DNA from: Wenzhouxiangellaceae bacterium
GTDB lineage: Bacteria > Pseudomonadota > Gammaproteobacteria > Xanthomonadales > Wenzhouxiangellaceae
Assembly (NCBI GenBank): GCA_023258355.1
Contig: JALQZL010000108.1
Location: 1-5,140, forward strand
Length of the DNA: 5,140 nt
Direction of reading: 5' to 3'
Under the pieces are notes generated by a model, which ran no database searches, was not told the origin of the DNA, and worked only from the letters and a program-made list of their open reading frames with translations. The translations under genes were made by a program, and so were the position numbers. Below are positions 1 through 5,140 of the stretch, in pieces (position 1 is the stretch's first letter; each line of letters starts with the position of its first letter).

Positions 1-621
1 GAAGCCAATATAGACGCGACCCGCTCTGGCCACTGGCGCACTGTTACCACGCAAAGTCAACAAGGGCACAGCACGGTCATAAACCCAACGCCTTTGTCCT
101 GTGACCCGATCAAACCCATAGACTCGCCCATCCAACACCCGAGCCACTACCGTGTCATCAACCAAAATAGGTGCTGCCAGCACCTCTGAGCTGACGTTTT
201 GTTGCCAGACTCTCTGGCCGGTGCGGCTATCGAGAAGGACAACCTCCCCTTCATAGGTACCCACCATCACTTGATTGTCAACCACAATTGGGCCAGCAGA
301 AATCGCTAACCCCGTTTCGAATTCAGAGCGGATCCGACCAGTTTGTGCATCAACGCCAACAATGCGGCCTGACTCATCAGCCACCCAAACTTGATCATTC
401 GCATAACTGGGCAAAATGCTTGGCCTAGACCTACTGGTTCCGTCAACCACGCGATTTGACCAAAGTGAGTCAACCGCCAGAGTGGATTGGAAGCTGATCA
501 ACTCAGCGGGGCCCAATGTTTCATCGCGGTTAAACCAACCACCGACCGTTTGGCAACCTGCTAATAAACAGATCGCAACGATACCTAATGCTGATCGGAG
601 GGTCCTGGGATTAAATATCAT
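1..621 (-). CDS. bamB: Outer-membrane assembly lipoprotein BamB, 5' part only (runs off the left edge)
   Basis: BamB is the beta-propeller lipoprotein of the BAM complex, which folds beta-barrel proteins into the outer membrane from the periplasmic side. The first 207 codons are visible; E. coli BamB has about 392 residues, so roughly half is present. Residues 1-23 form a lipoprotein signal: Arg at 6 and 9, a hydrophobic stretch, then lipobox LAGC with the lipidated Cys at 23. Residue +2 is Gln rather than Asp, which fits sorting to the outer membrane. PQQ-type propeller blades follow, with recurring 'D-x-x-TG' turns (VDAQTGRI near 90, LDSRTGQRVW near 130, FDRVTGQRRW near 170). LRGNSAP at 190-196 matches LRGESAP of E. 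coli BamB. The ATG overlaps the upstream TGA as ATGA, with GAAGG seven bases ahead (633-629), so the start is secure. The der GTPase gene often follows bamB, but it would lie outside the window. Confidence 0.95.
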   Translation of the reverse strand, partial: MIFNPRTLRSALGIVAICLLAGCQTVGGWFNRDETLGPAELISFQSTLAVDSLWSNRVVDGTSRSRPSILPSYANDQVWVADESGRIVGVDAQTGRIRSEFETGLAISAGPIVVDNQVMVGTYEGEVVLLDSRTGQRVWQQNVSSEVLAAPILVDDTVVARVLDGRVYGFDRVTGQRRWVYDRAVPLLTLRGNSAPVARAGRVYIGF

Positions 622-1268
622 GAGTCAGCCTTCAAAGGACCCGGCCCCGTGGCATCCAATTTCATTTGAATGAGTGTGGTACCAAAACCCATGTCAGTTG
701 GCGCATCCAGGGCTTGTTGATAAGCCTGTCTGGCCAGTGCGAACTCAGATTGGTCAAAGTAAATATCGCCCCGCGCCTCTGCCCAAGCGCCCTCATAACC
801 AATCGGCGCCGTGCCTGAGAGAATACTTAGCGCCTCGTCACTGTCTCCTTGGCCCTCCAGCAGTCGTGCCAGACGCAAACCAACCATCCCGCGAAGGGAG
901 TCGATATCGGTGCGAACCCACAGCGCCTGATAGATCTCAATGGCTGGCGCGAGACGTCCTGCATCCACATAGGCGGCCGCCAAAGCCATGGCTGCAAGCT
1001 TGTAATAGCCGCTCTCATCCAAACCTTGGAGTTGTCCAAAGTAATCCTCAGCACCCGCCAAGTCACCACCGTCAATCAAGCTCTGGATGGCATTGTAAGA
1101 ACCTGCGGCAGCGCTTTGTTTACTGACTTGCGCCTGCTGATATTGCTGGAAGCCAAAAACACCGCCCAGGGCGATGACAAGACCAATAATTAATCCAGGT
1201 AAATTTGACTGAAGCCACTGGCGAACGCGTTCGCCTTGTTCATGTTCATCGTACAACTCAACTGCCAT
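618..1268 (-). CDS. yfgM: YfgM-type ancillary SecYEG translocon subunit, TPR protein
   Basis: This 216-residue protein is a single-pass inner-membrane protein with a periplasmic TPR-like domain. E. coli YfgM (206 residues) works with PpiD at the Sec translocon and is thought to hand secreted proteins to periplasmic chaperones. Residues 1-22 are charged and cytoplasmic (LYDEHEQGERVRQWL). Residues about 24-40 form the membrane helix (PGLIIGLVIALGGVFGF). The rest is alanine-rich helical repeats, for example LAAMALAAAYVDAG (91-104) and FALARQAYQQALD (176-188). The near-terminal LIQMKLD resembles the E. coli C-terminus. There is no cysteine. An in-frame ATG at 1409 would add 47 residues, but that stretch lies inside hisS and does not look like this family. 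The ATG at 1268 has a good AAGGA ten bases upstream and gives the family's usual N-terminus. The gene lies 13 bases after hisS and overlaps bamB as ATGA. Confidence 0.93.
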   Translation of the reverse strand: MAVELYDEHEQGERVRQWLQSNLPGLIIGLVIALGGVFGFQQYQQAQVSKQSAAAGSYNAIQSLIDGGDLAGAEDYFGQLQGLDESGYYKLAAMALAAAYVDAGRLAPAIEIYQALWVRTDIDSLRGMVGLRLARLLEGQGDSDEALSILSGTAPIGYEGAWAEARGDIYFDQSEFALARQAYQQALDAPTDMGFGTTLIQMKLDATGPGPLKADS

Positions 1269-1278
1269 GGAATGTGTG

Positions 1279-1283
1279 TCCTT
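1279..1283 (-). promoter_or_regulatory. Ribosome binding site of yfgM, fused to the hisS stop codon
   Basis: AAGGA lies ten bases before the ATG at 1268. Its two leading A bases are also part of the TAA stop of hisS (1284-1282). Ribosomes finishing hisS therefore release on top of the yfgM start site, which suggests coupling. The site also supports the short start over the in-frame ATG at 1409. Confidence 0.8.
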
Positions 1284-2553
1284 AAGATTGCGTAGAGAAT
1301 AAAGATGACAGATATTGTGCCAGATTTGGCTTTGACACGCTCTGTTGCGTGCTATCAGACCGCAGGTCTTTGACCTGAACAATGCCTTGCGAGCGCTCGG
1401 CTTCGCCATAAATAAGCGCTACTCGAGCGCCGCTCCTATCTGCCCTTTTGAACTGAGATTTGAGGCTTCCACCCACCAAATCTGAACCCACCGTGAGATG
1501 AGGACAAGCCAGGCGCAGTGCTTCAGCCTCTGCGAGCAATTCTCCAACAGGGACCTGACCCAACCAATAGACACCAGATGCCATGGGCAACGGCTCATTT
1601 TTGGCTTTGATCAGCTCAAGCAACCGCTCTTCACCCATGGCCAAACCTATGCCTGGGACATCTTTTCCACCCGCCATCGCAGTTAAGCCATCGTAGCGAC
1701 CACCGGCACAGACGGTGCCCTGAGCACCGAGTTGATCAGTGACCCACTCAAAGACAGTCCGACAATAATAATCAAGGCCCCGAACAAGTCCAGAATTGAC
1801 TCGAAATGAAATCCCCAAATCATTGAGCAACGCTTGAACTTGTTCAAAGTGTGCTCGCGCAGCATCCCCCATGAAATCACCGAACCGAGGTGCCTCACTC
1901 ATAATGGCCTGCGTGGTCTCGATTTTAGAATCGAATATTCGTAAGGGATTGGTCTGCAGGCGTCGCTTAGAATCCTCATCCAAGTCTGCGGCGTAGGGTG
2001 TCAGATAGTCCACCAAATGCTGACGATAACGGGCTCGATCGTCTGGGTCACCTAAAGAATTCACCTCAAGACTGACGGCCGACGATAGCCCCAATCTCTG
2101 CCAAAGCCGCTCTATCATGGCCATCAATTCCACATCGACAACCGGCTCTGCTAGCCCGAATACCTCGACACCATACTGATGAAATTGGCGTTGACGCCCC
2201 CGTTGGGGACGTTCATATCTAAACATGGGGCCGTGGTACCAGACCTTCTGCCCTGGCGGGTGAAGCAAACCGTGTTGGATGACAGACCGCACCACCCCGG
2301 CTGTCCCCTCGGGACGAAGGGTCAATGAGTCGCCACTTCGATCCTCAAAGGTGTACATTTCTTTTTCCACCACATCAGTTGTCTGGCCGATGGCTTTGGT
2401 GAACACTTCTGTGTGCTCAACAATGGGGACCCTAATCTCTTCAAATTGATACTGTTTGAGCACCGCTTCGACCTGCGACTCAAGCCATTGCCAGAGTGGC
2501 GTCTCACTGGGCAGAATGTCGTGCATGCCTCGAATAGACTGACGCTGACTCAT
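1282..2553 (-). CDS. hisS: Histidine--tRNA ligase (HisRS)
   Basis: This is a class II aminoacyl-tRNA synthetase that activates histidine with ATP and charges tRNA-His in the cytoplasm. At 423 residues it is full length (E. coli 424). The N-terminal catalytic core opens with IRGMHDILP (7-15). RPEGTAGVVRS (80-90) follows, and motif 2 lies at about 110-133 (MFRYERPQRG, then RQFHQYGVEVFG). The histidine-specific LVRGLDYY is at 256-263 with catalytic Arg258, then AGGRYDGL (283-290) and motif 3 GIGLAMGEERLL (301-312) with Arg310. Residues from about 325 form the anticodon-binding domain, including FKRADRSGARVALIYG (368-383). Cys264 follows the DYY motif where E. coli has Asn. The ATG overlaps the rodZ stop as ATGA, with a strong GAGGTG five bases upstream (2564-2559). 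In many gammaproteobacteria ispG stands between rodZ and hisS; here it does not. Confidence 0.98.
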   Translation of the reverse strand: MSQRQSIRGMHDILPSETPLWQWLESQVEAVLKQYQFEEIRVPIVEHTEVFTKAIGQTTDVVEKEMYTFEDRSGDSLTLRPEGTAGVVRSVIQHGLLHPPGQKVWYHGPMFRYERPQRGRQRQFHQYGVEVFGLAEPVVDVELMAMIERLWQRLGLSSAVSLEVNSLGDPDDRARYRQHLVDYLTPYAADLDEDSKRRLQTNPLRIFDSKIETTQAIMSEAPRFGDFMGDAARAHFEQVQALLNDLGISFRVNSGLVRGLDYYCRTVFEWVTDQLGAQGTVCAGGRYDGLTAMAGGKDVPGIGLAMGEERLLELIKAKNEPLPMASGVYWLGQVPVGELLAEAEALRLACPHLTVGSDLVGGSLKSQFKRADRSGARVALIYGEAERSQGIVQVKDLRSDSTQQSVSKPNLAQYLSSLFSTQS

Positions 2554-3410
2554 TGTCTCACCTCGACTTCACCATTGGGATGGATCAGAATTCGGGTCAA
2601 ACCCGCTGAGTGGCCCTGCTCGACGACGTGCAGATGGTCAATCGGGGTGTCATCTAGACTCAACTCAATCGCTGAACCGACCCCGACTAACATTTCAAAG
2701 GGTGGCTGCCCTAAAAATGTGTGCTCAGAGGCAGCTCTCAATAAATCGTCCACCAGTGATTGGCCATTGGCATCGGTTAACTCCAGCCACGTGTCTTTTC
2801 TCAAGCGAACAGACAGCTGTTGGCCTAAAACCGGTTCTGCACCGAGATCAAACTCCGCTACTGACTGGTCACTCAGCTCATTAATGACCTGCTTGCTTTC
2901 ATTACCCGGCGAGGCGTTCAATGACCTCGCTGGCAATTGACGTGCTTGTATCTGGCGAACCTCTGTGACAGTCGCTTCTGTGTCCTTGGCTGCTGTCCAC
3001 TGGCTGTGCATCAGACTACTGAGGGCTCGCTCGGGCGCACCACTCACAAAGGAGAAACCCATCAGTGACACGACAATCACCAACGAGCCAACCAGACGAG
3101 GCCAGCGCCTCACTGATCGACGATCCTTTCGAAGTGTCACCAAGGACCGCATGGTGGGAAGTTCAGTGCTTTCCTCAATCTCTGTCGGCTGGAGCGGCAC
3201 TGACAATAGACTTGCATAGCGGCGTAACACACTCTGAGCATGCGCTGCAGGCAGACCAAGGTCAGCATTTGTCTCAATGCACTCTACCCACTTAGGCGAA
3301 GCTGAGATAGCCGTGGCTGCCTGCGCCACAGACAAGCCAAGCTCAAGGCGCTGACGGCGCAATTGCTCGCCTAAGCTCATTTCCACGGCTGAGTGATCTG
3401 TCTGACTCAT
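2550..3410 (-). CDS. rodZ: Cell-shape protein RodZ (cytoplasmic HTH, one membrane helix, periplasmic DUF4115)
   Basis: RodZ links cytoplasmic MreB filaments to the periplasmic side of the elongasome and keeps rod shape. The architecture is complete in 286 residues (E. coli 337). A helix-turn-helix domain lies at about 12-72 (LGEQLRRQRLELGLSVAQAA, ending in RRYASLLSVP). A basic stretch RKDRRSVRRWPR (94-105) comes before a membrane helix at about 104-123 (LVGSLVIVVSLMGFSFVSG), giving a cytoplasmic N-terminus. A linker of about 75 residues follows, then the C-terminal domain from about 198 (LSVRLRKDTWLELTDANGQS). The HTH is divergent: aligned by eye to E. coli RodZ, the MreB-contact positions Phe60 and Tyr64 become His57 and Val61. 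The linker lacks the Pro/Thr-rich composition of E. coli RodZ. The ATG overlaps the rlmN stop as ATGA; only a weak AGG lies ten bases upstream, so translation probably depends on coupling. Family assignment is firm; retention of MreB binding is uncertain. Confidence 0.92.
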   Translation of the reverse strand: MSQTDHSAVEMSLGEQLRRQRLELGLSVAQAATAISASPKWVECIETNADLGLPAAHAQSVLRRYASLLSVPLQPTEIEESTELPTMRSLVTLRKDRRSVRRWPRLVGSLVIVVSLMGFSFVSGAPERALSSLMHSQWTAAKDTEATVTEVRQIQARQLPARSLNASPGNESKQVINELSDQSVAEFDLGAEPVLGQQLSVRLRKDTWLELTDANGQSLVDDLLRAASEHTFLGQPPFEMLVGVGSAIELSLDDTPIDHLHVVEQGHSAGLTRILIHPNGEVEVRQ

Positions 3411-4525
3411 GCGCCCAGTGCCTGTGCTGCAAGCTGTGCTTGAACAATCCGTCTGCGTTCACTCGGGCTCAAGAGCTCACCCACCAATTGACCGCAAGCC
3501 GCCGCGATGTCATCACCACGCGTTTTACGGATGGTGGTGACGATGCCAGCCCTTCTCACAGCCATTTGAAATTCATACATCGTGGCATCATCCGAGGGCT
3601 CAAACGGTGTGCCTGGAAACGGGTTAAAAGGAATCAGGTTGACTTTGCACGGCATACCATCTAACAGTTGTCTCAAGCCCCGAGCTTGCGCGGGTTGATC
3701 GTTCAATCCATTAATCATCGTGTATTCAAAAGTAATGGAGCGACGCTCATCATGCGCTAGGTATCGCTTGCACGCAGCCATCAAATCACTCAAGGGATAT
3801 TTGCGATTGAGTGGCACGAGACGTTCTCGTAGATCATCTGTTGGCGCGTGCAGTGACACCGCGAGAGCAAACTCAGTCCCGATCGCCAACTGGTCAATCC
3901 CAGGAACAACCCCTGCGGTAGATATCGTCACTTTGCGTGCGGCCAAACCATAGGCAAGGTCATCACGCAGAATGGAAAGCGCAGGCTGAACTGCTCCCAA
4001 ATTTAAGAGCGGCTCACCCATTCCCATAAACACAACGTTGGTGATCCGTGCCTCACCTGCAGTGAGCTCTGCCAGACGCTGACTGGCAAACCAGACCTGA
4101 CCAATAATCTCATCACTGGATAGATTTCGCTTGAACCCCTGAGTGGCCGTGGAGCAAAAGGTGCAGTTGAGCATGCAACCGACTTGGGATGAGATGCATA
4201 GTGTTCCTCGCCCAGTCTCAGGAATGAACACGGTTTCTACCGCGCTGCCGCCCCGCTCAGTGAGCAACCATTTGATGGTGCCATCTTTGGAGCAACTTTC
4301 TTTAATCGAGCGAGGGGCCTCGACCACAGCCACATCGGCCAAACGATTTCTCAGCGCAGCTGAGAGGTCCGTCATTTGTGCAAAATCAACCACACCTCGT
4401 TGGTGTATCCATTGCAACAACTGCCGAGCCCTGAACGGCTTCTCACCCAGCTCGGCAAAAAAGGCCTCAAGCTGGTGACGATCGAGGCCCAGTAAGTTGG
4501 TGACTTGGCTTATTGTCTCGGACAC
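3407..4525 (-). CDS. rlmN: Dual-specificity 23S rRNA/tRNA adenine-C2 methyltransferase RlmN (radical SAM)
   Basis: RlmN methylates C2 of A2503 in 23S rRNA and of A37 in some tRNAs, which supports decoding and peptidyl-transferase function. The protein has 372 residues (E. coli 384; the difference is mostly a shorter N-terminus). The radical-SAM 4Fe-4S cysteines are C117, C121 and C124 in CMLNCTFC. C110 in TLCISSQ matches E. coli C118, and C344 in RKTRGDDIAAACGQL matches the methyl-carrying C355. Glu97 in AVETVFIPE matches E. coli Glu105. GMGEPLLNL (168-176) is the SAM-binding motif, and VSLHAPTDDLR (223-233) and NLIPFNPFPGTPF (296-308) are family signatures. All catalytic residues are present. 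The start is GTG, the first candidate after an in-frame TGA, placed inside the last codons of ndk (16-base overlap) with a close GAAG four bases upstream. In Pseudomonas-type loci pilF follows rlmN; here rodZ does, overlapping as ATGA. Confidence 0.97.
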   Translation of the reverse strand: MSETISQVTNLLGLDRHQLEAFFAELGEKPFRARQLLQWIHQRGVVDFAQMTDLSAALRNRLADVAVVEAPRSIKESCSKDGTIKWLLTERGGSAVETVFIPETGRGTLCISSQVGCMLNCTFCSTATQGFKRNLSSDEIIGQVWFASQRLAELTAGEARITNVVFMGMGEPLLNLGAVQPALSILRDDLAYGLAARKVTISTAGVVPGIDQLAIGTEFALAVSLHAPTDDLRERLVPLNRKYPLSDLMAACKRYLAHDERRSITFEYTMINGLNDQPAQARGLRQLLDGMPCKVNLIPFNPFPGTPFEPSDDATMYEFQMAVRRAGIVTTIRKTRGDDIAAACGQLVGELLSPSERRRIVQAQLAAQALGA

Positions 4526-4932
4526 AATTCTTCAGCTGAGAAAAAATACGCGATCTCAGTCGCTGCGGTCTCTGGCGCATCAGATCCATGGACTGCATTG
4601 GCATCAATGCTGTCGGCGAAATCTGCTCGGATGGTGCCTGGGGCCGCTTCCTGCGGGTTCGTTGCCCCCATCAGCTCACGGTTCATCGCAATGGCATTGT
4701 CACCTTCCAAGACTTGTATCATCACAGGGCCTGAGCACATGAAAGCAACCAAATCATTGAAAAATGGGCGGTCTTTGTGGACGGCATAAAAACCCTCGGC
4801 ATCTTGTTGGCTTAAATGCTTCATTTTGGCGGCAACAATTCGAAGTCCTGCCTTCTCAAATCGGGCATAAATCTCACCGATCACATTTTTCGCCACTGCA
4901 TCCGGCTTGATAATTGAAAGGGTTCTTTCCAT
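4510..4932 (-). CDS. ndk: Nucleoside diphosphate kinase
   Basis: Ndk moves the gamma phosphate of ATP to other nucleoside diphosphates through a phosphohistidine, balancing NTP and dNTP pools in the cytoplasm. The 140 residues match the usual bacterial length (E. coli 143). RTLSIIKPDAV at 3-13 carries the nucleotide-phosphate Lys9. Residues 84-93 (NRELMGATNP) contribute the conserved Arg85. The active site AVHGSD at 113-118 has the catalytic His115 (E. coli His117). ETAATEIAYFF (121-131) and the terminal CPRQ are typical. The ATG at 4932 has a clear AAGGA nine bases upstream. The TAA lies 13 bases inside rlmN. Ndk next to rlmN is a common gammaproteobacterial arrangement. As the first recognisable gene after a 124-base gap, it probably heads the operon. 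Confidence 0.98.
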   Translation of the reverse strand: MERTLSIIKPDAVAKNVIGEIYARFEKAGLRIVAAKMKHLSQQDAEGFYAVHKDRPFFNDLVAFMCSGPVMIQVLEGDNAIAMNRELMGATNPQEAAPGTIRADFADSIDANAVHGSDAPETAATEIAYFFSAEELCPRQ

Positions 4933-4941
4933 GGCTATTTT

Positions 4942-4946
4942 TCCTT
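4942..4946 (-). promoter_or_regulatory. Ribosome binding site of ndk
   Basis: AAGGA stands nine bases before the ndk ATG at 4932, followed by an A-rich spacer. It is a well-formed Shine-Dalgarno site and fixes the ndk start. Confidence 0.8.
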
Positions 4947-4959
4947 GTGAATACCGTCA

Positions 4960-4990
4960 GTTATGTCAGCCGTCTATGATACCGACTCAA
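4960..4990 (-). promoter_or_regulatory. Weak sigma-70-like promoter candidate ahead of ndk
   Basis: Reading the minus strand, TTGAGT (4990-4985) could be a -35 box. CATAAC (4965-4960), preceded by TGA, could be an extended -10 box. The 19-base spacer is longer than the preferred 17, and each hexamer matches the consensus at four of six positions. Transcription would begin only a few bases before the ribosome binding site, leaving a leader of about 20 bases. No better pair was found by eye in this gap, and the operon may instead be read from further upstream. Confidence 0.22.
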
Positions 4991-5056
4991 GCCCAAAAGC
5001 GCCATGTATTCAAGGCAATTTCTTATCTATTGCGCCGGTACAGGACTTAGGCTTTC

Positions 5057-5140
5057 TCAGGCATCACCCCCCTGGACCCATCTGGAAATGCGTGCGAAAT
5101 CGGCCGGGCTCATCTGGCAAGAGAACCAACCGAAGGTCTG
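5057..5140 (-). CDS. C-terminal tail of an unidentified protein (27 codons, enters from the right edge)
   Basis: An open frame enters from the right edge and ends in TGA at 5059-5057. It gives 27 residues beginning QTFGWFSCQM and ending SRWVQGGDA. Codon third positions are rich in G and C, as expected for coding sequence here, and the strand agrees with all the other genes. The other two minus-strand frames close within about 75 bases. I do not recognise the family. It does not look like the end of IscX or ferredoxin, which sit near ndk in Pseudomonas-type loci, nor like PbpC, found near ndk in E. coli. It contains one Cys and two Trp. It could still be a chance open frame, since only 84 bases are visible. 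Confidence 0.5.
   Translation of the reverse strand, partial: QTFGWFSCQMSPADFARISRWVQGGDA

Noticed and set aside
674..1193. Two overlapping plus-strand open frames (150 and 114 codons) antisense to yfgM.
   Set aside because: Both oppose a clear YfgM-type gene, and the translations are low-complexity and unrecognisable.
1269..1409. A 47-residue N-terminal extension of the yfgM product, from an in-frame ATG at 1409.
   Set aside because: It lies wholly inside the 3' end of hisS, its composition (Cys, Trp, Arg, His) is unlike the family's N-terminus, and the ATG at 1268 has a proper ribosome binding site.
2413..2940. A 175-codon plus-strand open frame across the rodZ-hisS junction.
   Set aside because: It is antisense to two well-supported genes, and its translation shows no domain, signal peptide or family motif. 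It is a shadow of the coding pattern.
4933..5056. A rho-independent terminator for the upstream gene in the 124-base gap.
   Set aside because: Only short, weak inverted pairs such as GCC/GGC around 5016-5001 were found, with no stable GC stem followed by a run of T.
4900..5095. A possible TPP riboswitch ahead of ndk, suggested by GGGGTG and CTGAGA on the minus strand near 5070-5055.
   Set aside because: The rest of the thi-box core (the ACCTGATCTGG-like segment and its partner helices) is missing, the matching bases overlap the end of the upstream reading frame, and ndk is not a thiamin gene.
5004..5140. A plus-strand open frame beginning at ATG 5004 and running off the right edge.
   Set aside because: No ribosome binding site was seen, codon use is unlike that of the neighbouring genes, and the opposite strand in the same place has a better coding pattern with the same direction as the operon.

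Overview
The window is a conserved housekeeping block of a gammaproteobacterial type, with every recognised gene on the minus strand. Transcription runs from right to left: an unidentified gene tail, ndk, rlmN, rodZ, hisS, a yfgM-type TPR gene, then bamB, which leaves the window at its left edge. This is the gene order long known around E. coli and Pseudomonas hisS. The protein sequences also match that group closely: the HisRS motif-2 and LVRGLDYY regions, the RlmN cysteine pattern, and the LRGNSAP stretch of BamB. Base composition looks moderate and even, with no sign of recent transfer. I cannot name a genus.

Layout, in transcription order. At 5140-5057 is the last 27 codons of an unrecognised protein. 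A gap of 124 bases follows, holding the ndk ribosome binding site and at best a weak promoter. ndk (4932-4510) overlaps rlmN (4525-3407, GTG start) by 16 bases. rlmN and rodZ (3410-2550) overlap as ATGA, as do rodZ and hisS (2553-1282). hisS and yfgM (1268-618) are 13 bases apart. yfgM and bamB (621 to the left edge, incomplete) again overlap as ATGA. No terminator or internal promoter is evident, so the six genes look like one translationally coupled operon.

The genes join nucleotide balance (Ndk), translation accuracy and tRNA charging (RlmN, HisRS), and cell-envelope work: RodZ in cell shape, YfgM at the Sec translocon, BamB in outer-membrane protein assembly.

I found no undescribed system. 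The points worth a second look are the absence of two genes usually present here (pilF between rlmN and rodZ, ispG between rodZ and hisS), and a RodZ whose two aromatic MreB-contact positions appear to be His and Val. I saw no tRNA, rRNA, CRISPR array, insertion sequence or long repeat.
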